Part shown: piece after piece, positions 37,692-48,414 of the stretch
Position numbering within the stretch: position 1 is the first letter of the stretch
How the letters are laid out: each line of letters starts with the position of its first letter
NCBI GenBank assembly: GCA_947095535.1
Contig: OX352772.1
Span: 188,736,075 to 188,800,074 of the forward strand
Length of the DNA: 64,000 nt
Source of the DNA: Poecilobothrus nobilitatus
Taxonomy: Eukaryota; Arthropoda; Insecta; Diptera; Dolichopodidae
Direction of reading: 5' to 3'
The notes under the pieces: model-generated
Told to the model about the DNA's origin: nothing
The model's input: the letters and a program-made list of their open reading frames with translations, nothing else
The model's database searches: none
Made by a program: the position numbers and the translations under genes

Positions 37692-37905
37692 TAATTTTTT
37701 TTTTTTTATAAAATAAAAGAATAAGAATATTATATTTTAAAGAAAAGAATATTTCACTTCTAGAAGAGAAGGAAAGAAAAGGTTCAATTCTTACCAAAAC
37801 TTTTATGATACCAAAAAATTAAATATTTCTTAAAAGATTTCCAAATTATAAATTTACAAATTATAATTGTAAATGAAACCTTTAACCTAATTGTAAAAAA
37901 AAACT

Positions 37906-39230
37906 TTGCCCTTGTTTTTTTTTTTTATGAATCTCAGTTTAAGAACAAGCAAAATTCCTAAACCAGTCCCTATGCCTATTTCTTGTTCTCCACGAAAGTC
38001 TTTGCCTACCAGCACAGTAAATACAGGTACTGAAGTAATAAACCCAGGAAAAGTTACTGAAGGAATAAAAGGTACGAATTCAAACCACAAAATATTGATC
38101 GGGCAAACGAAATGATTCCCGTGTTCAGCGGAGATTTTGCCGAGTTGCATAGATTTATACAACTCGCGGAAATATAATACGGAAGAGCGAGAAAGGAGAC
38201 AACTTATTAGACTTTATGGAAGTCATTCTCTCCAAAATTTCAGGGCGCGCATATAACGCCACAATACGATACCAGAAGTTTGATAACTGGGAAGACCTTA
38301 AGAATTCACTTATAGAAAAATTTTCCAAAACGAGAGCAGCCCAAATAATTCAGTTAGACATATTCTCTTTGAGTCAAGGGTCAAGAGAATCAGTAATACA
38401 TTATTCGGAGAGAACCGAAAAGCTATTGTATGAATTTGAATATAGCTTAAAGAATTCATGACCAACGACAGTATACGAGCTATACATGAGTTAAGTGAAT
38501 CCATAGTAGTGAACAATTTTGTAAATGGATTGTTAGATCCATTAAGAATAATTGTTCGCACAGCAAGGGCAACTTCTTTGAATGAAGCTATAGATTTGGC
38601 TATTAATGAAGAAAAATTAAATCTAGCTACTAGTCATAAAAGTAGCAATCAAAATAAAAATGATTATAATGGAAACAATAATAATCACAAAATAATAATC
38701 ACATGCCTTATTGTAATTTTTCAAAACAAATACCCATTATACTAGAGATTGTCGGAAACCAAATAACCGTCAAAATTTCTACTCTAATTTTACTCAAAGA
38801 ACTAACCCAAATTTTTGAGGAAAATTTAATAATGCTACGATTTACAAACGCAAATTCCAGTCCTCAAGTTAATACTTTAACGCAGGAAAAAATTTGTCGT
38901 TATTGTAAAACGATTAGATGAATGCAGAAAACTAGCATTCAATAGGAATAAGAAGAATCGTATTAACTATTCTCAAACCAATACAAATGAGGAAAACTAC
39001 TAGTAGCCTGGTCCATCGGGTCTCAGGACACAGACAAGCCAATTTAAATAGAGAGCCCTAATACTAATTCTAAATCTAAATCAAAATCTAAATGTAAATC
39101 AAAATCAAAATCAAAATCAAATTCAAATTTAAATTCAAATTTAAATTCAAAATCAAAATTTAAACAAAATCCTAAATCAAAAATTAACAAGGGAAATAAT
39201 GTTAAACCAAACCAAAAATCATACTTTTTC
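37906..39230 (+). pseudogene. gag: Gag of plus-strand Gypsy
   Basis: Gag in several frames: 37,906-38,115, then FSGDFAELHRFIQLAE near 38,130, then 38,216-38,461 (NWEDLKNSLIEKFSKTR and SQGSRESVIHYSERTEKLL) and 38,458-38,745 (VNNFVNGLLDPLRIIVRTA). These are typical capsid-domain segments of Ty3/Gypsy Gag. Near 38,890 a CRYCKT remnant is all that is left of a zinc knuckle. 39,065-39,190 encodes a run of alternating Ser-Lys and Ser-Asn made by AAATCA-type hexanucleotides. At least four frameshifts break it. Confidence 0.78.
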
Positions 39231-39234
39231 TAGT

Positions 39235-39470
39235 ATCTTGTCTCTAGAAATGCAGGGTGCGGAAAATTCACAAATTTATTGATAGACTCGGGTGCAAATA
39301 TAAGCATTATTAAAGTAAGTGCTTTACATGACGATACGTATATAGATTGCATGTCCATTGAATTGAAAGATATTTCATCCGAACCTATTAACACAATTGG
39401 AACTACTACATTATTCATCAAGGTTTACTTTTGCATACATATGCTACACTTTTTCATGTAGTTTCCGCTA
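39235..39470 (+). pseudogene. pol: Retropepsin of plus-strand Gypsy
   Basis: The frame 39,279-39,461 contains LLIDSGANISIIKVS, the D-S/T-G active site of an aspartic protease of retrotransposons, followed by the hydrophobic NTIGTTTLFIKVYF strand. After a frame change it continues as FHVVSANFSIA and GIIGED, the second conserved protease block. One in-frame stop and one frameshift lie within about 80 codons. Confidence 0.75.
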
Positions 39471-40475
39471 ATTTTTCAATTGCGTAAGATGGTATAATTG
39501 GCGAAGACTCAGACTATTTTTTATTTTAATGATTTGGAAGTTCCGACAAAATTCCAAACAGAAAATAAAGTTGTGGTAATACCAAAATTGATTAAATACG
39601 GTCCTGTAACAATTCAGGAAGAATCCCTTACAATATTAAATTCGAAGAATTTAAATGAAAGTTGAATATTTATTACCAATACTATCGTAAAACCAGAAAA
39701 TGTTTACGTGTATCTTAGTGTTATAAACGTAAATGAAAAGCCATATAAATTATGCAATGAAAAATGAGAAATAAATTTTACTCCTATTGAAAATTTTAAT
39801 ATATATACGTTAGCTCAAGCTGAAACTACAAATTTAATAGAAAATCGGTTTTATTTAAGTAAACAATTAGATCTTTCTCATCTTAATTCAGAAGAAAAAA
39901 CATCCATCATAAATATATTCAGAGAATATAACCAATTATTCTACTTAGAGGGTGATAAATTGACTTGTACAGAAACTAGTAAACATGAAATAAATATACA
40001 ATCTGATAAACAAGCCTTTAGCGTTAAACCGTATAGACTGCCTGAAATTCATAAATCTGAAATAAAAAGACAAGTTGATGAAATGTTAATACAAGGGGTC
40101 GAACATAGTAAAAGTTCTTGGAACAGTCCATTAATAGTCGTTCTCTAAAAAACCAGATGCTAACGGTAAAAAAAAATGGCGCATGGTTGATTACCGAAAA
40201 TTGAATGAGATCACCATAAGTGATGCATATCCCCTGCCAAATATCGAAGATATTCTTGGACAGTTGGGAGAATCTAAATATTTTTCTACGTTAGATTTAG
40301 CAAACGGTTTTCACCAAATTGGTGTTGAGGAAAGAGATCGTGAAAAAACGGCTTCTAGTACACTATTTTACACGAGTACGGGCATTTTGAAATTACACGA
40401 ATGCCATTTGGATTGCGAAATGCGCCTCCCACTTTTCAGAGGCTTATGAATATAGTTCTCAACGGTCTCCAAGTC
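39471..40475 (+). pseudogene. pol: RT of plus-strand Gypsy (motif C deleted)
   Basis: 39,471-39,959 is the protease-RT linker, readable in one frame with stops (LAQAETTNLIENRF, HLNSEEKTSIINIF). 39,960-40,148 and 40,183-40,449 encode VKPYRLPEIHKSEI, SSWNSPLIVV, MVDYRKLNEIT and YFSTLDLANGFHQI (motif A Asp present). A frameshift near 40,395 precedes [17 protein letters not shown]. Right after this the sequence jumps to the RT/RNase H connection near 40,510, so the stretch with YxDD and the thumb is missing. Confidence 0.82.
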
Positions 40476-40509
40476 CTTTAAATGACCTGAGTCATTTGCG
40501 ATGAGTCCT

Positions 40510-40770
40510 TTAAAAATTAAAAAAAGTAATAACTGAATATCCGGTACTACAGTATCCTAATTTCGAAAAAGAATTTTACCTCACTACTCATGCGAGCGAT
40601 ACAGCTTTAGGTGCTGTTTTATCGCAACAAAGATTAGAACACGGTAAAGTAATGAATCTTCCAATCGCTTTCGTTGATAGAACCTTAAACAAAGCCGAGC
40701 GAAATTACTCAACTATAGAAAAAGAAGTTCTAGCGGTAGTTTGGGCAACGTCTTATAAAATTCCAATTCT
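40510..40770 (+). pseudogene. pol: RNase H of plus-strand Gypsy
   Basis: Reads [17 protein letters not shown], then [16 protein letters not shown], then [19 protein letters not shown], which is the standard Ty3/Gypsy RNase H start and middle; Asp of THASD is the first catalytic residue in place of the common TDAS. The C-terminal half of the domain is missing: the frame passes directly into the integrase region at about 40,770. Confidence 0.75.
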
Positions 40771-40782
40771 GATACAAATAAT

Positions 40783-41640
40783 ATGTCAAAAATCATTACA
40801 TCAAACGTTACATTAACAGCAAATCAAGACGTAACACCAAATAGTAAACTCAATCAAAACATAATCGAAAATAAAGTTACTACTCTTACAAATCCTACGG
40901 AAATTAAAACTATTTTAGAAGAATTTCACCACAGTCGTATCGGTGGACACCAAGGTATAAATCGTACATTAGAAAGACTTAAACAAAGATTTTATTTTAA
41001 AAATATGAAACAAGTTGTAATAAAATATATATCTTCTTGCGAAATATGTCAGAAGAATAAATTAAGCCTCAAAACTAAAATACCAATGAAAATAACAGAT
41101 AACAAACTAACAAACCTTTTGAAAAAATTGCTTTAGATATAGTAGGGCCATTATCTGTTTCCGAATTGGGAAATATATATATATGTTAACGTTTCAAGAT
41201 TTACTCACTAAATTTCTAATAGCTATCCCTATTCCTAACCAGGAAGCGGTCACGGTAGCCGAAGCTTTTGTACGCAAGGTCATTTTTAGTACCCCAAAAT
41301 AGTTCTAACTGAGCAAGGTACTAATTTTATGAGTGAAGTATTTAAAAGGACTTGTTCACTGTTAAAAATCAAAAAGATAAACACAACCAGTTATCATCCG
41401 GAATCCAATGGTTCCCTAGAAAGAGCGCATCGTTATGCAATTAAAGATCCTGATAATTGGGATACTTGGTTAGACTTTACAATTTTTACACATAATAGAA
41501 CTCCTAATACTTCAGCAAAATTTACGCTATATGAAATACTATTCGGTATAAAACCTGAATTACCATCAGCGATATCTAAAACTATTGAACCTTTATATAA
41601 TATCTACGACTATGTTCTAGATTGAAAATCACGCCTTCAA
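40783..41640 (+). pseudogene. pol: Integrase of plus-strand Gypsy
   Basis: 40,783-41,136 has the HHCC zinc module (H-H near HHSRIGGHQGINRT, C-C in SSCEICQKNK). 41,140-41,325 holds DIVGPLS, giving the first catalytic Asp, with frameshifts. 41,329-41,625 has MSEVFKRTC, TTSYHPESNGSLERAHR with the catalytic Glu, and the C-terminal FTIFTHNRTPNTSAKFT motif. The second catalytic position reads LTEQGTNF where the family has TDQGTNF, a Glu for Asp change like the one in the BEL integrase. Confidence 0.82.
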
Positions 41641-42264
41641 AATAGTTATACCGAAGCCAGAAATAATGTTATGTTATGTTATCTAAGGCCTTACGAAGTC
41701 ATAGAAATAAACGCTCTAGAAAATACTATTATAATCTGTTGAAAATGTTTATTGAATACAAAAAAAAAAAAATTAAAACTGAGAAAAATTAAAACTCATA
41801 AAACATTTAATTTTTAACACTTGAATATAAAAATAAAATATTAATTTTTGGTAATGCTTAATAACAATAAAAAAAAATCAAATCAAACATGTATTAATAG
41901 TGAAATTTTTTCTTATAATATATAATAATTATGTTAAGTAAGCAAAATAAAATATATAAAAAAAAAAAAAAACAACAATGTAAAATAGAAAAAAATAACA
42001 CATAATTATATTCTTTCTACAATGTCAAAAAAAAAAATGTTCATTATAAATGAAGAAAACATAATTTTTAAGCTAATAAGCAAAAAAATTGTTTTTATTA
42101 TGTCATTAACTCATTCATATTAGATAATAGTTATTTTTTTTGTAATTCTATAAGGGAAGGAATAAAAATATAATAAAAATATAATAAAAATTTATAAACA
42201 ATGTCATTAACTTATAAAATGTTTATCACTATTACTGATAAAATTTTTTTTCTATGGGGGAAAG
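41641..42264 (+). other. 3' non-coding region and polypurine tract of plus-strand Gypsy
   Basis: About 600 bases of A-rich sequence with no coding frame. It ends in GGGGGAAAG directly before the TG of the 3' LTR, the position and composition of a polypurine tract used to prime plus-strand DNA synthesis. Confidence 0.7.
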
Positions 42265-42852
42265 TGTAATATTCCACTCCAATTTATTATTATTTTACTT
42301 TCAATAAGTAATAAGTATAAGTAGGTTAAAGTATAATGTAACATATGGTTTACATATGTTATTTTTGTTTTGTTATTTTTAAAAATTAAAAACAATAACA
42401 AGGTCATTTTTAAATTTGTGAAAGTAGAACTAATTGCAAAGAAAAGGTTATTTTTAAGATATGAAATAAGAATGATTATATTGCAATTTTGAACTAAATT
42501 ATTGAATGAATTTGGTTCTTCTTTTTAAAAGACCTTGAATATTTTGTAAATGCCGGTTTGCATTGGCAGCATGATCTATTTTTGTAAATTATATTCTTTT
42601 GTATATGTAAGAAAATAAGTTATAAAAGTGTTTTCAATAGATATGAGGGCATTAGAAGTTAAGAAGTTAAAGTGCAAAGATATACTTCGAATGTTAAAAT
42701 AATAATCATGTAATAGTAGAATAATAGTGTAAAATTAGAACTAAAATAATTACGAATAACAATATAATAAAAAGCATTATTAACAATATAAACAATTTTA
42801 CTTATTTATTCGTAGCATACTTGCTTACAAAAGAATATCTAAAAACTTTACA
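42265..42852 (+). mobile_element. 3' LTR of plus-strand Gypsy (uninterrupted)
   Basis: 588 bp, TGTAATATTCC...AAAACTTTACA, with TG/CA ends. It is the only copy of this LTR in the window without the INE-like insertion and so serves as the empty-site reference for it. It is followed by CACG, which also precedes the 5' LTR in unit C. Compared with the 5' LTR it has a small insertion (CTTCGAATGTTAAAATAA) near 42,685. Confidence 0.85.
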
Positions 42853-42856
42853 CACG

Positions 42857-43527
42857 GATCTCAAGAAGAATTAATAAATTAAATGAATCAAAGAATTAAA
42901 ATTAATGAATCAAATAAAAGTAAATTGTGAAAAACCTTCATTAGTGAAATTAGTGATATTAGCAAAAAATTTAATGAAACTTGTAAAAAGTTTAAAGAAA
43001 GTTTTACGTCAGTCCGGTGTGGGTAGATGCGGCGGCAATTAAATAGAATTAAAAACAAAGTATTTACAAGCTCACCATCTCTTTTCTAAAACATTATTAA
43101 CAGTTTTGAAGAAAAGGATATAAAAAACTAATTTGTTTTCTCAACATTTGATACTAGAAATTTTTTTTTATAGAAATACTATAATTAAAAAGAAGTTTGC
43201 TTATTCGATTTTTATATAACCATCAATTTGTTGAGTGATCCATGCAAATAATTAAAACCTGTTAATCTAAACGAAAACAAAAGAAAATAAATAATAAAAC
43301 AAAATAAATAATAAAATGAACTTAAAATGAAACAAGTTTTTTTATGAACAGTTACTAATATTTTTTATTTATTGGAATAATTTTATAGTTTAACAAATTT
43401 GTCCTTCTTATAATTTATTTTCATGCAAGAGTTTAGTTCTGCCGTTCAAATGTGTTTGAATTACAACAAATAGTATATAGTGAATTTTCATTTATTACAA
43501 CTTCGTTTTCTAGTGATGTTTGTTGAT
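42857..43527. other. Spacer between Gypsy and Polinton, largely unassigned
   Basis: AT-rich. On the plus strand near 42,965-43,040 a short frame reads KSLKKVLRQSGVGRCGGN before a stop. It has higher GC and looks like a real coding remnant, but I cannot name it; given its place it may belong to the Polinton. The rest shows nothing recognisable. Confidence 0.3.
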
Positions 43528-43944
43528 TTAAAATATTACATTTCTTTTTTTCAAGATAATAGGTATTTCAAAAAACAACCTTGAAAAGTTACATTGTACG
43601 GTATATCTCTGCATTGGAATGTAAATTTCTTCTTGTAACTTTACCAGTTGCTTTTTTTCACAAAGGTTAATGTACCTGTTAACATATTCTTTTACACATT
43701 GTTGTGCAGTTTTGTTGCACATAGTTACCGCATGAAGCAAATCAATTATGTGGTTGAATACCTCAGCTTCATATTTGTTGATACTTAGACATTGATCTAC
43801 AGTAGATCGTAAACCAACTTGCAAACATAGTTTTCTGTTCTTAATTGGTTGTTTACCCAATAATTTATTGTACAGATTATAGAATTTATTCCATTTATTA
43901 TATGTTAAAGGAAGTGATTTTTTTCCAACACGATGTAGGTTCAA
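43528..43944 (-). CDS. Unrecognised 138-aa ORF beside the Polinton protease
   Basis: Open from ATG at 43,944 to 43,528, rich in Lys, Asn and Tyr, with several cysteines (KLCLQVG, VTMCNKTAQQCVKEY, NLCEKKQ, TVQCNFS). I do not recognise a family. It lies on the same strand as, and about 140 bp past, the protease end, and is the longest unbroken frame of the Polinton region outside the LINEs. It may be a Polinton gene or cargo; a chance frame is less likely at this length in sequence this AT-rich but not excluded. Confidence 0.4.
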   Translation of the reverse strand: MNLHRVGKKSLPLTYNKWNKFYNLYNKLLGKQPIKNRKLCLQVGLRSTVDQCLSINKYEAEVFNHIIDLLHAVTMCNKTAQQCVKEYVNRYINLCEKKQLVKLQEEIYIPMQRYTVQCNFSRLFFEIPIILKKRNVIF

Positions 43945-44085
43945 ATGAATTTATATCGAAACCAAATTGCACTGACATTTTTAGAGTGTGACTTTTATTT
44001 AGAAAATATGTATAACTCAATAATAAAGAAACTACGTTACTACGTTGTACCTCCATCATTGTAAATCAACTAGTTCTTTAATAGA

Positions 44086-46990
44086 TCATTTAAAATGTTT
44101 CATTACTTTTGGATTGCAAGATTGCAGCAAGTTATATTTTCTAAATAATTTTTGAAATATTTTTGGAATTAATTTATCGTTTCTTATATGATCCTCTTTA
44201 CTGAATTTATCCATGAAATTTTTCATACTAAGACCGTTACATCTATACCATGAGTAAACGCCCACACACATCTGAAAAATTGCTTTGTAATTGTTTGTTA
44301 TTGTAAATAACACATTTATGTTTTTTTTATTTTTTATTTTTTACGAGGGTTGGTGGAAAACTCGAAGGTCACCAAGAGGAACCGCACGTGCTTCCTCAAG
44401 ATAGTGTTGGACTTTAACCAACCAAAACCACCCCCATTTTAAAACCAAACTTTAGGATGGAACCTTTAATACGAATGTACAATTTGGTTTTGTGGATAGG
44501 GATGTGGGAAGCATAATTGGGGAAATTGGCATTGGGAAATCTGGATTATGGAGGATAGGTAAGAAAATTTGGAGGGGCATTTTGAAGAAAGATGCTAATG
44601 TTCTTCTTAAACTTAAGTAAATCGTACACATATGAATTACCAACCTTATGGAACACATGCGATGGTATATGGTTCCATAAACGGGACGTGCGCATGACAA
44701 ACGAATTTCCATAAGCTGTATTTCGCCATCTTGATAACTCAACATGGTAGGGATGAGCATCAGTTGCCCTCCTTGTTTCTCGTTGGACAACTTTGAGTGG
44801 AGGCATTCATTGTTTAATTTCTTTGGAACAAGTGTTAATCCCTACGAGATACCTATAAAACAAGGTCAGTGACCCAACTGTGCGACGATGGCTGAGTGAG
44901 GTGAGCATAGAAGTTACACTGGAGTCGTTGATCAAACGAATAGCTCTGTTTTGCACATTATCTAAATAACTCAGTGCTGTTTGAGGTCCTGCAGTCCAAA
45001 TGTGTGCATTATACTCCATTTTTGGCCTAATGTACGTGTTAAAGATATTGAGAAGATCAGATGCGGAAAAGTAAGTTTTGCAGCGATACAAAAAACCCAA
45101 ACATTTAGCTGCATCCTTAGCTATACCAAAAATATGATTTAGTCAATTCTTCTCCCTGAAATAGTAGGTTAGGAACGGTAGTGGCTATTTTCCGCGAGAT
45201 CACACAGCATTGTGTTTTTTTGGTGTTGAACTCAACTCTATTGACTTCACCCCATTTTTGAATTTTTGCTATATCATTATTTAGCTCACTAATAGTAAAA
45301 TTTTTTGCTGTTGTATTAATCTGGTGATTAATGTTACAGCGGCTATGAAATTCATAGGAAGCTACAAGGGTGCTGTCGTCTGCGAAACTATGGATCAGAT
45401 TGGAGGTTAATGAGAGTAGATCATTGATAAATATTAAGAAGAGAGTTGGGGATAAACCTGATCCCTGGGGGACACCAGCATTTATTTTGAATTTGTCAGA
45501 TGAATATCCATCGACCAGTACACGAATCGTGCGATTCGAAAGGAAATCTCCAATCCATTTTAGAAAGACCCTACCTAGACCTATTGCTTTGCATTTTGCC
45601 ATTAGAGCATCGTGCCAAACTCGATCGAAAGCCTTAGAAATATCAAGAGCCACAACATCAGAGTCACCAGAATAGTAAAGGTTGATGCTTAGCTTCTCAC
45701 AAAGGTAAGTCATGAGATCACCGATTGAACGACGGGCTCTGAACCCGTGTTGACGATCATGAAGCAAACCTTTGTGATCCAGGTATTTCAGAAGCTTTTT
45801 AGAATCTGATACAGTTCTGTTATTTTTATCAATAAGTGATGGAAAGGAAGACCCTCTAACGTCTTCCTGTAGACTTTTGGCAAATGACCAAAAAGATTTG
45901 CTATTCTTAGGCATGTGGATTATTTTACGCTTCAACTTTTGGTTGAACAAGAATTTTTGCTTATTGATAACTCTCTTGCTATATAGTTGGCCCAGCGAGC
46001 CTCCGACCTATTATTTTGGTACAGTTTAAAAGCCTCCTCTTTTCTAGAAATGGCTTCTTTGCAAATACGAATAAACCAAGATTTGGGACTCCCCTTAACA
46101 GATTTCATGAAATGAGGAATAAATAACCTCATTCCAAGCAAAATAGTTTCACTAATCGCATTTGCAGCAAAGTTAACATTTCTGTTTCGGAAGCAGAATG
46201 ACCAATCAAAGGCTCTAAAAAAATTGTTAAGGCCCTCCTAGTCAGCATGGCTGTAACGCCAAACTAATTTTTTGAGAGGGGACCTTTGGTTGGAGATTGG
46301 GCTTACCCGGAAATTAGTGTTAACCAAACAATGGTCGGAATTACCCAGGGGGCAACCAACTGAAACCACATATTTTTCAGGGTGTGTGGTGAGAAATAGA
46401 TCCAAGAGGTGACCTTCATGATCAGCATGGTCCGGGATCCTAGTGGGATTTTGGACAAGTTGAGAAAGGTGGAACAGTGTGGAGAATAGTTCAACTTGTT
46501 TCCCAATTGAGTTTTGACTCGGGGAGATGTTTGTAGAAAAATGAAGTCAGTCCCTGTTATGAATGTTGAAATTTCCCGCCAATTTCAGTTTCTGGAGATG
46601 CGTCCAAAATTTCATTGATCTGGTTCGATAGATTTTCAATTTCCATAGCAGTTTCTTGTTCATTTGAGTTGGGTGATATGTATAGGAAACAGAAATGTAT
46701 GATATGCTTTTCAACGAGAATTTTAGAACACATTTATGTTCTACAATTTTAAAATTTCAGCTTTACATGGTTTTCTACCATAAGAATCAAAATATACTGT
46801 ACAACCATTTATTGGTATATAAATCACTAACAAACGAGTTCCTGGATCTTTTGCTTTATCAGTATTTACAATAAAAAAAACTTGGCTTTTCCGTTATTAA
46901 AGGTATTTTATCTAACGGAAAAACCCCTTTAAAAAATTTATTGATGATTCTATTACATTTTAAAATTTCCAATATATTTAATGATTAACA
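44086..46990 (-). pseudogene. Polinton adenovirus-type cysteine protease, split by a LINE
   Basis: N-part at 46,741-46,990: ILKCNRIINKFFKGVFPLDKIP, then after a frameshift FIVNTDKAKDPGT and CTVYFDSYGRKP. C-part at 44,086-44,308: MCVGVYSWYRCNGLS and NDKLIPKIF. This is the order of the adenain-like maturation protease of Polintons, which would process capsid proteins. The His-Trp pair after PGT reads Arg-Leu here, so the catalytic His is lost; a Cys next to VG in the C-part sits where the nucleophile is expected. A LINE (44,323-46,726) with a 14-bp target duplication lies between the two parts. Confidence 0.75.
44323..46726 (-). mobile_element. 5'-truncated I/Jockey-type LINE inside the protease
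   Basis: Flanked by AACACATTTATGTT at 44,309-44,322 and 46,727-46,740. The minus-strand A-rich tail (TAAAAAA units) adjoins the left copy. From the right: a partial APE endonuclease (FCFLYISPNSNEQE near 46,690; DLFLTTHPEKY and GNSDHC near 46,330-46,400); RT 45,117-45,950 with RQHGFRARRSIGD, VALDISKAFDRVW, NAGVPQGSGLSPTLF and SFADDSTL, catalytic residues intact; C-terminal parts at 44,807-45,100 (RPKMEYNAHIWTAG) and 44,546-44,806 (HPYHVELSRWRNTAYG). An internal deletion between KKLLKYL and DHKGLL removes the start of RT. Several frameshifts. Confidence 0.85.
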
Positions 46991-47149
46991 CAAATCCTAA
47001 ATTACATATTTTAGTGGTTTCTTTAACGTAATTTTTTAAAATGTTGATTATTTTAATTTTTGATTTTTTTTTGGTTTTTTGTTATCGTTACAACAAAAGC
47101 TTGTGCATATGTGCTACATATATTGCAAAATAATAGGATGTCATACTGA

Positions 47150-47960
47150 AAGCGGTTTATTTATAGATTTATAAACATTTTACGGTTTTATCATTTGCAC
47201 ATTGGCATCAATTTCACCATAAACAATTGCTGTAACTGTTGAAGGAAGAGGTTTTGAAAGTTTCAATTCTTATTGTCCCTTGATTGAGAAGACCTTGTCA
47301 TACTTCATTACCAGAAGCATCTGCTGTTAAGTCAAATGTTAACATAAAAAATCATTGTTAAACATACTTTTTGTTATTTGATGAGCTTTATCGTTGTGAT
47401 ATATTCCAGTGCCAGAAAAAAGTGTATGGTGTTGTGTTACAGTTGTTTGCATCAGAAGAACTTGTTTCAACAGCTGTATTCGGAATCTGAACTCTATTAA
47501 CGTACAGTTAAAATTGCGAAATATCAAAATGCTTAAAATTAAACGGGTTTTTGTATCTTTTACCCGAATAACCTGTATGTTCAGTCATACAAAATATTAA
47601 TGTATTTGGTAATTGTCCAATAAAAACATTATCCAAGAGAATACTTTGAGTATTTTGAGAAATTGTAAATGTTTTTACCTCAACCCTTTTGTAAAAATAT
47701 TTAGCCGTAGTTTTTTTCTAAAAAAGCATTAACTGCTAATAATATGCTTGGATTTATAGTGACATGTCTCATTAATAGATTTGCTTCTAAAATTTTTAAT
47801 TGAAACTCATCATTGTCATCTGTAACATGTAAACATGTAAAAATCTGGTTTTTCAAGAGTTAAAAGGACTCTAACATCTACATTATTAATCAACAGAGTT
47901 GGTTGATTAAACATATCCACATGTAATTTTCCCATAAGTCTACTACGGTGCTATTATTAA
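47150..47960 (-). pseudogene. Polinton major capsid protein remnant (double jelly-roll type)
   Basis: Read on the minus strand in shifting frames: GKLHVDMFNQPTLLINNVDVRV, EANLLMRHVTINPSILLAV, NVFIGQLPNTLIF, FSGTGIYHNDKAHQITKS (47,339-47,527), FMLTFDLTADASGNEV, then GTIRIE and KPLPSTVTAIVYGEIDANV. This order of motifs is what I know from Polinton capsid proteins near their C-terminal half. The N-terminal part is missing: upstream the sequence runs straight into the pVI-like gene. At least five frameshifts, so it is not functional. Confidence 0.7.
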
Positions 47961-48039
47961 AGAGTTTTAACTTTAGGTCGTTTTGCGACAGAATAATTTA
48001 ATTTTTTTTTAAAAAGTTTTTTTTAAAGCTTTTCTCTTT

Positions 48040-48414
48040 CTTATTCCAGAATCATACATTTCATTGAGTTTTTTAACAGCTCCTCGCCTTACATTTTAAA
48101 TAATTTCTTTTCTCCTATCTTGAAAAAGTTCTTTTATATTTCCTCCAGATGCTAAATCGGAAAGTGCATTTACACCAGAGTTAATTGCTTCTTTTTTAAA
48201 TAAATTTGCTCCGGATACAATAATTAATCAAAAAATAATAAGGTTTTAAATATCTTGGTTTTAAAAGACCTCCAAAGAAACTACCCAACCCACGACCTCT
48301 TTGATACGGTACTGTTGAATATAATGAGAAGCCGAAGTCCTCAAAACCTTTTTCTGAGATGAATAATAAGATGTTCTCAGATGTTATTCTGAGATGAATA
48401 ATAAGATGTTCCAA
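48040..48414 (-). pseudogene. Polinton minor capsid protein, pVI-like
   Basis: The frame 48,196-48,414 contains VPYQRGRGLGSFFGGLL, the hallmark of the small Polinton capsid-associated protein (PX), followed on the minus strand by FKKEAINSGVNALSDLASGGN near 48,140-48,195 and a Lys/Arg-rich end. It would sit inside the particle. Upstream, about 30 bases are duplicated (TGAGATGAATAATAAGATGTTC twice, 48,356-48,412). Frame changes lie near 48,190 and 48,100. Confidence 0.68.

Larger units (their letters stand above)
24746..37908. repeat. Tandem unit C of the composite TE array, with Helitron
   Basis: Third full copy, lengthened by a Helitron at 30,295-33,175. It keeps the Gypsy pol stretch at 25,970-26,115 that A and B lost, and both BEL stretches missing in B, but has its own deletion of about 450 bp in Gypsy RT/gag near 26,298. 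It loses similarity to the other copies near 37,905-37,912: A and B pass into the next minus-strand Gypsy there, while C continues into the gag region of the plus-strand Gypsy. That point is the right edge of the array. Confidence 0.85.
29663..42852 (+). mobile_element. Plus-strand Ty3/Gypsy retrotransposon with nested insertions
   Basis: 5' LTR and primer site lie in unit C, gag-pol in 37,906-41,640, polypurine tract at 42,256-42,264 and 3' LTR at 42,265-42,852. The CACG direct repeat on both outer edges fits a 4-bp target-site duplication of a Ty3/Gypsy insertion. Within it lie the INE-like repeat (in the LTR), the Helitron (in the INE-like repeat), the LINE and the tRNA-like block (in the leader). 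The LTR point differences (for example TGCC against TTCC near the start) show it is not very recent. Confidence 0.72.

Noticed and set aside
45370..45675. 101-codon plus-strand ORF
   Set aside because: It is the antisense shadow of the LINE RT on the minus strand.
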